Positions 24,001-33,972 of a stretch of 54,677 nt of DNA are shown one piece after another. The DNA comes from JAPSGM01 sp963777045 (GTDB taxonomy: Bacteria; Chloroflexota; Limnocylindria; QHBO01). The stretch lies in the NCBI GenBank assembly GCA_963777045.1, contig CAVZPD010000002.1, positions 1 through 54,677 on the forward strand, given 5' to 3'. Under the pieces are notes generated by a model, which worked only from the letters and a program-made list of their open reading frames with translations, made no database searches and was not told where the DNA came from. Position numbers and translations under genes: made by a program. Positions within the stretch are counted from its first letter, which is position 1; each line of letters opens with the position of its first letter.

Positions 24001-24948
24001 CTAGGCGAGTATCCGCGTGCCGCTCTCCCCGGCCAGCGCCCGCTCCATGTTGTGTGGCGAGGTGATGATCGCCTCGCCGCCGGTGTGCTCCAGGAACTCG
24101 ATGCAGGCCTCGATCTTGGGCGCCATGGAGCCGGGCGAAAAGTGGGTCCCCGCCGCCAGGTACTCCTTGGCCTCGGCCAGCGTCATGCTGTCGAGCCAGC
24201 GCTGCTCCGGCTTCCCCCAATCGAGCGCGACGCGGTCGACGGCGGTCGAGATCATGAACACGTCGGCGCGCAGGTTGATGGCCAGCAGCGCCGAGGCGAA
24301 GTCCTTGTCGATCACCGCCGCCACTCCCCGGAGGTCGCCATGCTCATCGGTGACGACGGGGATGCCGCCGCCACCGACCGTGATCACGATGAAGTCGTCG
24401 CGCAGCAGCGCCTTGACGGCACGCTCCTCGACGATGCGCAGCGGCCGGGGCGATGCGACGACGCGCCGCCAGCCACGGCCGGCATCCTCGCGCACGTCCC
24501 ATCCGTCCCGCTCCCTCCGGGCCGTGGCCGTCGCCTCGTCCATGAAGGTACCAATGGGCTTTGACGGTTTTGCGAAGGCGGGATCGTCGGCCGCGACCTC
24601 GACCTGCGTCACCACGGTGACCGCCTGGCGGTCGATGCGCAGCTGCCGGAAGTCGTGGGCCAGGTTCTGCTGCAGCTCGTAGCCGATGGCGCCCTGGGTA
24701 TCGGCGTCGCAGACGTCGAGCGGGACCTCGTGCAGCTCGTGGCTGGCCAGCTCCGAGCGACGCAGGATGAAGCCCACCTGCGGGCCGTTGCCGTGGCCGA
24801 TCGCCACGTTCCAGCCGTCCTTGATGATCCGCGCGATGTGGCCGCTCGTCTCCCCGAGCGCCAGGTACTGATCCGGCACCGACTGGTGCTGCGCGTCCAG
24901 GATGAGCGAGTTGCCGCCGATGGCGACCACCAGCGTGTTCTTGGCCAT
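24001..24948 (-). CDS. arcC: Carbamate kinase
   Basis: Carbamate kinase moves the phosphate of carbamoyl phosphate to ADP, giving ATP, CO2 and ammonia. The 315-residue product matches the family throughout: LVVAIGGNSLI at the N-terminus, IGHGNGPQVGFIL, DVCDADTQGAIGYELQQNL, ITVGGGGIPVV, AAVIDKDFASALLA, FMISTAVDRVAL and FSPGSMAPKIEACIEFL. It is last in a five-gene minus-strand operon. Its ATG overlaps the stop of the YgeW-like carbamoyltransferase by one base, which places it to use the carbamoyl phosphate made by the two transferases. In the E. coli purine cluster the same role is given to YqeA. No arginine deiminase is nearby, so the classical ADI pathway is unlikely. Confidence 0.93.
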   Translation of the reverse strand: MAKNTLVVAIGGNSLILDAQHQSVPDQYLALGETSGHIARIIKDGWNVAIGHGNGPQVGFILRRSELASHELHEVPLDVCDADTQGAIGYELQQNLAHDFRQLRIDRQAVTVVTQVEVAADDPAFAKPSKPIGTFMDEATATARRERDGWDVREDAGRGWRRVVASPRPLRIVEERAVKALLRDDFIVITVGGGGIPVVTDEHGDLRGVAAVIDKDFASALLAINLRADVFMISTAVDRVALDWGKPEQRWLDSMTLAEAKEYLAAGTHFSPGSMAPKIEACIEFLEHTGGEAIITSPHNMERALAGESGTRILA

Positions 24949-25937
24949 CAGCCGGCACCTCCGCCCATGGTCAGCGCCATGACCGCCTTCTGGGCATGGA
25001 GCCGATTCTCGGCCTGGTCGAAGACCGCCGAATGCGGCCCGTCGATGACGCCGTCGGTGACCTCCACGTTGCGGTCGGCGGGCAGCGGGTGCATGTAGAG
25101 CGCCTCATCGGCTGCCAGGTCCATGCGACGCTCGTCGGTGATCCAGTCGCTGTACCTGGCGATCATCTGCGCGCCGTCGGCCTCGTCGCTGGCGGTGAGC
25201 ATCGCGCCCCACGACTTGGCGTACACGACGTCGGCCCCGCCGAAGCCGGCGTCGAAGTCGTCCATCAGCTCGAGCGAGCCGCCCGAGCGCCGCGCATTGG
25301 CCTGCGCCAGGTCGACCACGTCGGGCATCAGCTTGAACTCCGGCGGGTGGACCAGCCGCACGTTCATGCCGAAGCGGGTCGCGAGGGTGACGAGGTCCTG
25401 CGGCACGCTGATCGGCTTCTGGTACGAGGACGCGTAGGCCCACGAGATGTCGAGCGTGCGGCCGCGCAGGTTTCCCAGCTTCTCGCGCATGGTCATCAGG
25501 TCGGCCAGCGCCTGGTGCGGGTGCCACAGGTCGCACTGCATGTTGAGGACGGGGACGCGCGACGCCGCGGCCACCTCGCGGATGTAGGCGTTGCCGACGC
25601 CCCAGTCCACGTTGCGGATGGCGAGGCCGTCGTTGTAGCGGCCCAGGATCTCGCCGATCTCGGTCGCGGTGTCGCCGTGGGCGATCTGCGTGGTGCGGCT
25701 CTCGATGAACTGGGCATGCCCGCCCAGCTGCGCCATGCCCGCCTCGAACGACGCGCGCGTGCGCGTTGAGCTGAAGAAGAAGAGCATCGCCAGCACGCGG
25801 TCACGGAGCAGGGGATGGGGGATCCCCAGCGCCCGCTCCAGCTTGAGGCGAGCGGCAACCTCCAGGACCGTCTCGATCTCCTCGACGGTCCAGTCGTTGA
25901 GGGTGATCAGGTCGCGCCCCCGTAGTCCGGTCTGCAT
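24948..25937 (-). CDS. ygeW: YgeW-like carbamoyltransferase
   Basis: The 329-residue protein belongs to the aspartate/ornithine carbamoyltransferase superfamily. The carbamoyl-phosphate loop is FFFSSTRTRASFEAGMAQLG, then the HPxQ motif LWHPHQALADLMTM, and a C-terminal MHPLPADRNVEV. Segments such as RNVDWGVGNAYIREV, ISWAYASSYQKP and VVYAKSWGAML agree with the YgeW / N-acetyl- and N-succinyl-ornithine transcarbamylase branch, whose amino-acid domain is knotted, more than with ornithine carbamoyltransferase. YgeW lies in purine-degradation clusters beside a diaminopropionate lyase and a carbamate kinase, as here. Expected role: phosphorolysis of an N-carbamoyl (ureido) amino acid to carbamoyl phosphate. 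The actual substrate is unproven. It is 18 bp downstream of a second, different carbamoyltransferase. Confidence 0.82.
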   Translation of the reverse strand: MQTGLRGRDLITLNDWTVEEIETVLEVAARLKLERALGIPHPLLRDRVLAMLFFFSSTRTRASFEAGMAQLGGHAQFIESRTTQIAHGDTATEIGEILGRYNDGLAIRNVDWGVGNAYIREVAAASRVPVLNMQCDLWHPHQALADLMTMREKLGNLRGRTLDISWAYASSYQKPISVPQDLVTLATRFGMNVRLVHPPEFKLMPDVVDLAQANARRSGGSLELMDDFDAGFGGADVVYAKSWGAMLTASDEADGAQMIARYSDWITDERRMDLAADEALYMHPLPADRNVEVTDGVIDGPHSAVFDQAENRLHAQKAVMALTMGGGAG

Positions 25938-25955
25938 CGGTCAGTCCTCCCGCCC

Positions 25956-26909
25956 CTACTCGGCCGCGCCGAGGACCAGGGCAAGGAGCGCCATGCGCAG
26001 CACGACGCCATTGCTCGCCTCGGCCCAGTAGCGCTGGTGGCGTGTCTCGTCGACGTCGGCGGTGAGCTCGTCCATGCGCGGCAGGGAGTGCAGGATCATC
26101 GAGCTGCGCTTCGCCTTCTCGCGCATCAGCTTGGCAGTGACCTGGTACTCCTTCGGCGTGAGCGCCACCTTCTCGCCACGTTCGACGCGGGACTGGGTGT
26201 AGTCGGCCTGGACGACCGGCTCCATGTAGATGATGTCCGCCTCGCCGATGACCTCGGGGACCGACTCGGCCTCGCGGTACGCCACGCTCATCTCGTCGAG
26301 CTCGGCCTTGAACTCGGGCTTGAGCGCCATGTCGGGTGGCGAGACGACGATCGCTTCGGCGTCGAACTGCGAGAGCGCATGCAGGATCGAGTGCATGGTG
26401 CGCATCCGCATGTCGCCGATGAGCAGATAGGTCAGACCGTCGAGCGTGCCGCGCTCGAGCAGGACGGTGTACAGGTCGGTCAGGACCTGGGTCGGGTGCT
26501 GGCCCCAGCCGTCACCGCAGTTGATGATCGGGACCGATGACCACTTCGCGGCCTCGGCGGGTGCGCCCTCCGTGAAGTGCCGGATGGCGATCACGTCGCC
26601 GTACGACTCGAGCATGCGGAAGGTGTCCTTGAGCGACTCCTGGTAGAAGTCGCCGGCGCGCGTCATCTTCGCGTCGCTGAAGCCCAGGACGTGCCCGCCC
26701 AGCCGGTGCATGGCCGCCTCCGTCGAGAGCCGGGTGCGGGTCGACGGCTGGTAGAAGGCGGTGAGGAGCGTCTTCTCGCGCAGCAGGTCCGTGTTTCGCC
26801 GGTTCGCGGCGTGCGGCCGAAGGTCGTTGGCGACCTCGAAGACGCGGAAGAAGTCCTCGCGCGAAAAGTCCTTGAGAGTCAGGATGTCCCGACCGATGAA
26901 GCTCCTCAT
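25956..26909 (-). CDS. PyrB-like carbamoyltransferase paralogue in the ureide cluster
   Basis: The 317-residue protein resembles aspartate carbamoyltransferase: carbamoyl-phosphate loop FYQPSTRTRLSTEAAMHRLG, DGWGQHPTQVLTDLYTVL, ILHSLPRMDELTADVDETRH and the family C-terminus VVLRMALLALVLG. The HPLPR motif reads HSLPR, and LSFE reads LSTE. No dihydroorotase or other pyr gene lies near; its neighbours are PLP lyase-like genes and carbamate kinase. It is therefore more likely a dedicated catabolic transferase than the pyrimidine-synthesis ATCase, though that cannot be excluded without knowing whether pyrB exists elsewhere. Start at 26909 gives a four-base ATGA overlap with the threonine-synthase-like gene upstream. 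Confidence 0.8.
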   Translation of the reverse strand: MRSFIGRDILTLKDFSREDFFRVFEVANDLRPHAANRRNTDLLREKTLLTAFYQPSTRTRLSTEAAMHRLGGHVLGFSDAKMTRAGDFYQESLKDTFRMLESYGDVIAIRHFTEGAPAEAAKWSSVPIINCGDGWGQHPTQVLTDLYTVLLERGTLDGLTYLLIGDMRMRTMHSILHALSQFDAEAIVVSPPDMALKPEFKAELDEMSVAYREAESVPEVIGEADIIYMEPVVQADYTQSRVERGEKVALTPKEYQVTAKLMREKAKRSSMILHSLPRMDELTADVDETRHQRYWAEASNGVVLRMALLALVLGAAE

Positions 26910-28308
26910 GGATGCCCTCCGTTGGCAGACGCTTGCCGGCGTACGCCGGTGAAGATGACGGCGACCGATTCGCCGGGGCGGATCTCGCCACGTCGCTGCA
27001 GTTCGATGACGCCGGCCAGCCCGGCGGTGCCGGTGTGGTCGGCATCGATGGCGGTGGCCACGCGGCCCGCCTGGTTGGCCTCTTCCAGCGTGGCCTCGTC
27101 GACCACCAGCGGCTGGCCGTCGGTCAGCAGCATTCCGCGCGTGACGGCCAGCCAGTCGTAGGTTTCGTCGTCCAGGATCCCGTGAGCGACGCTGTGCGGT
27201 GCCGACTCCCACGGCCACATGAAGTCGCCCCGATGTCGCGCAGCGGCGGCCAGTGATTCGTCCACGGCCTTGGGTGTCGGGTTCGAGCCGAGGGAGGCAG
27301 CCACGCGCTGGTGGGCGCGCGCGAGCGGCGCCGCGCCGACTGTCTGCACCGTGTGGATGCGGGGCGGCCGGCTGATGACACCCAGGCGATGCGCTTCGAG
27401 CAGTGAGCCGATGAGGGCCGAGGCCAACGCCCCGCCACCCACCTGCACGACCACGTGGTCGAGGGGCTCGCCGCGTGCCACGAGGTCGCTCACGATCTCC
27501 CAGCCGAGCGTCATGCCGCCCTCGATCGCCATCCCGTTCAGGTTGCCCTGGCAGGTGAACGGGAAGGCACCGGCGTGCAGCGCGGCGAGCAGCCGGCGAT
27601 AGGTGGGGTCGCCGGCTTCGCCCGCCTCGCGCGAGCAGACGACGATCTCCGCGGACAGCGCGCGGAGCCGTTCAACCACGCCCGCGTCGGCGTCTGGCGG
27701 GATGAAGACCCGCAGCGGCCGTTCTGCTGCGTGCGCGACGACCGCTGCGGCCAGCGCGGCGTTTCCGCAGCTCGCGATGGCGAGGGGGTAGGCCGCCGTC
27801 GGCGACGCGTCGCCCGCCAGCTCCAGCTCCAGGAGCGTGCCGAAGAGGTGGCGCGCCTTGTGGGACCCGGCGACGTTGCCTGTCTCGTCCTTGACCAGCA
27901 GCGGCCCCGACAGGCCGAGCTGCGCAGCAAGCCCATCGGCCGGCAGGAGCGGCGTCACACGGAACCCGTGTCCGTCCACGCCGGCCACGCGCGCATCCAT
28001 GCGGCGGATGAGCGAGACGACCTCGCCATCGGACCAGCCGTTCATTCGCGCGCGGTGGTACCCGTAGCTCAAGGCGCGGTAGCGGACGAAGGGGTTCGCG
28101 TCGTCGCCGGCAGGGAAGTGCAGCCGAGCGGCGTCCAGCTCCCGCTCCAGCACGTGGTCGACGTCGTCCCCCGGGCGCGCCATGGGGCAGGCGAGCAGGA
28201 CGGCGTCGTCCTCCGGGAGCCGGTAGCCGCAGCCGTGGCAGACGAGCCGGATGGGAAGACTGCCGCTCGTCGTGTGGGGGTGGCTGGCCAGCGAGGAGGA
28301 GAGCGGGA

Positions 28309-28312
<4 letters not shown>
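26906..28312 (-). CDS. PLP-dependent threonine-synthase-like enzyme
   Basis: The 468-residue fold-type-II PLP enzyme has the Schiff-base lysine in VKDETGNVAGSHKARHLFG (about residue 135), SCGNAALAAAVVAHA, CQGNLNGMAIEGGMTLGWEI and phosphate loop VQVGGGALASALIG. The N-terminal CHGCGYRLPEDDAVLLACP could bind zinc, as in archaeal-type threonine synthases. No homoserine-pathway genes are near. In this setting it may act as a beta-replacement or ammonia-lyase enzyme on a diamino acid (YgeX-like role); the match to diaminopropionate ammonia-lyase itself is weak. ATGA overlaps join it on both sides, so strict operon membership is clear. Confidence 0.72.
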
Positions 28313-29808
<1,496 letters not shown>

Positions 29809-29956
29809 CTGCGGTAACTCCGTTTGGCGACCGACGGCCCTGTCGCGGCGGGACCAACGGCACGCGCCGCCGCCGTGGCCTGCCCATAGAGTCGTGAACG
29901 GACCGGACCAGGGCCTAGGGCCACATGGCCCGCCCCCGGCAGGCTGAGGCGACCGA
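29809..29956. promoter_or_regulatory. Divergent control region of the ureide/purine cluster
   Basis: 148 bp separate the two arms. A TAGAGT element (29887-29892) could serve the plus arm, leaving an untranslated leader of about 60 bases with TGAGG before the ATG at 29957. On the minus arm GGAG precedes the 29808 start but no clear -10 was found. An imperfect GC-rich inverted repeat occupies the middle. No regulator gene adjoins. Confidence 0.4.
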
Positions 29957-32605
29957 ATGCGGCTGACGCTCAACGGGCGCGAGATCGACATCGAGGCGCG
30001 GCCCACGAGCAGCCTCCTGGAGCTGCTGCGCGAGGGGTGCGGCCTGCGATCCATGAAGGACGGATGCGCGCCCGAGGGGTCGTGTGGCGCCTGCACCGTC
30101 ATGGTCGACGGACGGCCGGTCGTGTCGTGTGCCCAGCCCGCCGAACGAGCGGCAGGGCGCACCGTCGTCACGCTCGAGGGCCTCCCGCCGGACGTCCGCG
30201 CTGCATGGGCCGATGCCTTCCTCGCCAGCGGCGGTTCGCAGTGCGGCTACTGCACGCCGGGGATCGTCATGAAGGCCGAGGGCCTCCTGGCCCGGGAGCC
30301 GAATCCGTCGCGCGACGAGATCGCGAAGGCGCTGGCCGGCAACCTCTGCCGCTGCACCGGGTACGTCAAGGTGATCGAGGCCATCGAGGCGGTTGCCGCG
30401 CGGCGCCGGGGGACCGCGCTCGCCGGGGCCGAGCCCCCCCGTCCGATCGACCCCGCCGAGCAGTGCCTGGTCGGCGCGCACGTGCCGCGTTACGAGGGAC
30501 GCGCGCAGATCCTCGGGGAGCTGCCGTTCATCGCCGACATGGAGGCGCCGGGCATGCTGCACGCCGCGGTTCGATTCGCCGACCATCCGCGGGCCGTCGT
30601 GCTGCGCATCGACACCCGGGCGGCGCAGGCCAACCCGGGCGTCGTCCGGGTCGCGACGTGGCGCGACATCCCCGGCGAGCGCCACCAGGGGCTGATCGAG
30701 CGAGACTGGCCGGTGCTCGTGGCGGAGGGCGAGACGACGCGCTACCTGGGCGACGTGCTGGTCGCCATTGCCGCGACCTCGCGCGCGGCGGCGCGCGCCG
30801 CCGCCGCCCTGGTGGAGGTGGAGTACGAAGTGCTGGAGCCGGTCACCGACCCGTTCGACGCCCTCGCTCCCGAGGCACCGCCGATCCACCCCGGCGGCAA
30901 CCTCCTCTCCGCCTCGGAGGTGCGACGCGGTGACGTGGAGGCGGCACTGGCGACCGCGGCGCACGTTGCCAGCGACACGTTCCGAACGCAGCGCATCGAG
31001 CATGCCTTCCTTGAGCCGGAAGCGGCCTTCGCCGTTCCCGACGGTGGGAACGGCTCCGCACCGCGTCTCCGCCTCTATTCCCCAGGGCAGGGTGCCTGGG
31101 ACGATCGACGCCAGGTCGCCTCGCTGCTCGGCATTCCGGAGGGGGACGTGCGCGTGACCCAGGTGCCGACCGGCGGCGCATTCGGCGGCAAGGAGGACCT
31201 GGGGGCCCAGGGTCCCGCGTCGTTGCTGGCGTTCCTGACCGGACGCCCCGTCCTGCTCGCCCTCTCCCGCGCCGAGAGCCTGCGCTTCCACCCCAAGCGC
31301 CACCCGGTGACGGTCGAGATGACCGTCGGGTGTGACGAGGATGGCCGGCTACTGGCGGTCCGGGCACGCATCACCGGGGACACGGGTGCCTACGCGAGCG
31401 TCGGGGCAAAGGTGCTTGAGCGCGCCGCCGGCCACGCCTGCGGTGCGTATCGCGTGCCGAACGTGGACGTGACCTCGCGCGCGGTCTACACCAACAACCC
31501 GCCGTGCGGGGCCATGCGCGGCTTCGGGGTGCCCCAGGTCACCTTCGCCGTCGAGGGGCTCGTGGACCTGCTCGCCGAACGCGTCGGGCTCGACGCCTGG
31601 GAGATGCGCTGGCGCAACGCGCTGGAGACGGGGGACCGCTTCGGTACCGGCCAACGACTCGGCCCCGGCGTGGGACTGAAGCGGACCCTGCTCGCGGTTC
31701 GTGACGCCTACCGCGCGGCGCCCACCGCCGGGATCGCCTGCGGGGCGAAGAACACCGGGATCGGCAACGGGATGGTCGACGCCGGCCGCGCCGTCCTGCG
31801 GCCCGAGGCGGATGGCAGCGTCACCCTCTTCCACTCGTGGACGGAGATGGGCCAGGGGATCCACACCGCACTGGCCCAGATCGCCGCGGAGGAGCTGCGC
31901 CTGCCGCTGGAGCGCATCCGGGTCGAGGTCGATACGGCGCACGAGCTGGACACCGGCGAGACGACGGCTTCGCGCGCGACCCTGCTGGGTGGCCGCGCGG
32001 TCATCGCCGCCGCGGCTCGGCTCATGCTGGTGCGCGGCGACCGGCCGCTCGAGGAGCTCGCCGGCCAGGAGTTCTCCGGCGAGTTCCGCGTCGACTGGAC
32101 GACGCCCCTGCAGCCCGATGACCCGGACCCGGTGACTCACGTCGCCTACGGCTGGGCGACCCAGGTGGTGATCCTGGACGACCAGGGCCGGCTCGAGCGC
32201 GTCATCGCCGCCCAGGACGTGGGCCGGGCCGTCAACCGCCTGGCCGTGGAGGGGCAGGTCGAGGGCGGAGTCCACATGGGCCTCGGGTACGCCCTCTCGG
32301 AGGACTACCCGATGGAGGGCGGGCGTCCCACGGCTGCCTCCCTCAAGGACCTGCACATCCTGCCCGCCGCCGCCATGCCACCGGTCGACGTCCTGCTCAT
32401 CGAGGAGCCGCAGCCGGAGGGTCCCTACGGGGCCAAGGGGGCGGGCGAGACCGTCCTGGTGCCGACCGCCGCGGCCGTGGCGGGCGCACTCTACCGCTTC
32501 GACGGCATCCGACGCCGCAGCCTGCCCATGCGCGACTCCGCGGCGGCGCTGGCCGCGGTCCCCAGGCTGGCACGCGAGCGGCGGCCGGCGGACCTGGTTC
32601 GATGA
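29957..32605 (+). CDS. xdhD: Xanthine-dehydrogenase-type molybdoenzyme, fused [2Fe-2S] and molybdopterin domains (XdhD-like)
   Basis: The 882-residue protein fuses the iron-sulfur and molybdenum domains and lacks the FAD domain. N-terminal [2Fe-2S] domain: DGCAPEGSCGACTVMVDG (residues 36-52). Second cluster: SQCGYCTPGIVMKAEGLL and GNLCRCTGYVKVIEAI. The molybdopterin domain has TGGAFGGKEDLGAQG, PPCGAMRGFGVPQVTF, FHSWTEMGQGIHTALAQ and the catalytic glutamate in GAKGAGETVLVP. This layout is that of XdhD and the selenium-dependent hydroxylases (TIGR03311-like); the enzyme should hydroxylate a purine or other N-heterocycle. No FAD subunit (YgfM-like) is nearby, so its electrons must go elsewhere, perhaps to the 4Fe-4S reductase three genes on. 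Stop overlaps the amidohydrolase start by four bases. Confidence 0.87.
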   Translation: MRLTLNGREIDIEARPTSSLLELLREGCGLRSMKDGCAPEGSCGACTVMVDGRPVVSCAQPAERAAGRTVVTLEGLPPDVRAAWADAFLASGGSQCGYCTPGIVMKAEGLLAREPNPSRDEIAKALAGNLCRCTGYVKVIEAIEAVAARRRGTALAGAEPPRPIDPAEQCLVGAHVPRYEGRAQILGELPFIADMEAPGMLHAAVRFADHPRAVVLRIDTRAAQANPGVVRVATWRDIPGERHQGLIERDWPVLVAEGETTRYLGDVLVAIAATSRAAARAAAALVEVEYEVLEPVTDPFDALAPEAPPIHPGGNLLSASEVRRGDVEAALATAAHVASDTFRTQRIEHAFLEPEAAFAVPDGGNGSAPRLRLYSPGQGAWDDRRQVASLLGIPEGDVRVTQVPTGGAFGGKEDLGAQGPASLLAFLTGRPVLLALSRAESLRFHPKRHPVTVEMTVGCDEDGRLLAVRARITGDTGAYASVGAKVLERAAGHACGAYRVPNVDVTSRAVYTNNPPCGAMRGFGVPQVTFAVEGLVDLLAERVGLDAWEMRWRNALETGDRFGTGQRLGPGVGLKRTLLAVRDAYRAAPTAGIACGAKNTGIGNGMVDAGRAVLRPEADGSVTLFHSWTEMGQGIHTALAQIAAEELRLPLERIRVEVDTAHELDTGETTASRATLLGGRAVIAAAARLMLVRGDRPLEELAGQEFSGEFRVDWTTPLQPDDPDPVTHVAYGWATQVVILDDQGRLERVIAAQDVGRAVNRLAVEGQVEGGVHMGLGYALSEDYPMEGGRPTAASLKDLHILPAAAMPPVDVLLIEEPQPEGPYGAKGAGETVLVPTAAAVAGALYRFDGIRRRSLPMRDSAAALAAVPRLARERRPADLVR

Positions 32606-33972
32606 CCATCCTGCTGACCGGCGGCACGCTCGTGCGATCACTGGATCCGCCCCGCGTCGAGCCTGGAGACCTGCTGGTGCGAGAGCGCCACCTCGTCGAG
32701 CCCATGCCGGCCGGGAGCGACGGCGCAGCGGTGCCGGCCGAGCGGATCGACTGCAGCGGCTGCCTGGTCATCCCGGGCAACGTCTGCGCCCACACCCATG
32801 CCTACTCGGCCCTCGCCCGCGGCATGCCCTACCGCCTGGCCCCTCCGTCGAGCTTCCTGGAGATCCTGCAGCGCGTCTGGTGGCGCCTCGATCGTGCCCT
32901 CGAACCGGAGACCATCCGCGCATCGGCGCTCGTCGCCGCGCAGGAGGCGCTCCTCAGCGGGACGACCACGCTGGTCGACCATCACGCCTCGCCGAATGCG
33001 ATCGATGGCTCGCTCGACATCATCGCGGAGGCGTTCGAGGAGGTCGGCATCCGCGGCCTGCTCTGCTACGAGACATCGGATCGCGACGGTGCGAGCCGTG
33101 CCCGGGATGGGGTCGAGGAGAACCGTCGCTTCCTGCGCCGGACCGATGAGCGCCGCTGGCCGCTCGCACGCGGCATGGTTGGCGCCCACGCCTCGTTCAC
33201 CCTCTCCGACGAGACGCTGGCGGCGTGCGCCTCCCTCGCCAGGGAGGCCGGTACCGGGATCCATCTGCACGTGGCCGAGGACGCGCTCGACGAGGCCGAT
33301 GCCGTCGCGCGATCCGGGCGACGCGTCGCACATCGGCTCCATGCGGCTGGCGCGCTCGACGAGCGCGCACTGCTGGCGCACGCGGTCCACGTCGATCCGT
33401 CGGAGGCGGAGCTGATCCGAGCGACTCGGGCGACCGTGGTCCACAACCCGCGCTCCAACATGAACAATGCCGTGGGGCGAGCGCCGCTCGGCTGGCTCCA
33501 GGGGCGGCTGGCGCTCGGCAGCGACGGCATCTCCGGCGACATGTTCGACGAGGGGCGGGCCGCATACCTCAGACGGCGCGAGGATGGACTGGACGCCAGC
33601 CCCTCCCTCCCGCTCGAGGTCCTGGCGCGGGGCGCGAGCGTGGCGGGACGCGCCTTCGGCGAGCCACTGCTCGGCCACCTCGATCCCGGGGCGCCGGCAG
33701 ACCTGGTCGTCCTCGACTACGCGCCGCCCACCCCGTTGCTGGCGGAGAACCTGGCAGGGCACTGGGCCTTCGGCCTGGGAGCGCTGCAGGTGCGCGACGT
33801 CATGGTGGGCGGCCGGCTCGTGGTCCGTAACGGGCAACCGACCCGCGTCGATCCGCAGGAGATCGCCGCCGAGGCGCGCCGGGCGGCGACACGGTTGTGG
33901 GGCCGCATGGAGGCCATCGCGCCACATCCCTTCGCGCCCAGCCTGCTGCTGGCGACCTTGGGGGGCAGCTGA
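32602..33972 (+). CDS. ssnA: SsnA-type amidohydrolase / aminohydrolase
   Basis: The 456-residue metal-dependent hydrolase belongs to the guanine/chlorohydrolase group of the amidohydrolase superfamily. Metal ligands: HxH in PGNVCAHTHAYSALARGMPY (about residue 64), His in GIHLHVAEDALDEADAV, His in LLAHAVHVDPSEAE and Asp in LALGSDGISGDMFDE. VVHNPRSNMNNAVGRAPL and MFDEGRAAYLRRR agree with SsnA. SsnA sits beside XdhD and YgfK in E. coli and gut anaerobes. It should deaminate or open a purine-derived ring in the cytosol. ATGA overlap with the molybdoenzyme and a one-base overlap with the reductase put all three in one operon. Confidence 0.85.
   Translation: MTILLTGGTLVRSLDPPRVEPGDLLVRERHLVEPMPAGSDGAAVPAERIDCSGCLVIPGNVCAHTHAYSALARGMPYRLAPPSSFLEILQRVWWRLDRALEPETIRASALVAAQEALLSGTTTLVDHHASPNAIDGSLDIIAEAFEEVGIRGLLCYETSDRDGASRARDGVEENRRFLRRTDERRWPLARGMVGAHASFTLSDETLAACASLAREAGTGIHLHVAEDALDEADAVARSGRRVAHRLHAAGALDERALLAHAVHVDPSEAELIRATRATVVHNPRSNMNNAVGRAPLGWLQGRLALGSDGISGDMFDEGRAAYLRRREDGLDASPSLPLEVLARGASVAGRAFGEPLLGHLDPGAPADLVVLDYAPPTPLLAENLAGHWAFGLGALQVRDVMVGGRLVVRNGQPTRVDPQEIAAEARRAATRLWGRMEAIAPHPFAPSLLLATLGGS

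Noticed and set aside
24001..24948. Arginine deiminase pathway
   Set aside because: Carbamate kinase and carbamoyltransferases are present, but no arginine deiminase or arginine/ornithine antiporter.
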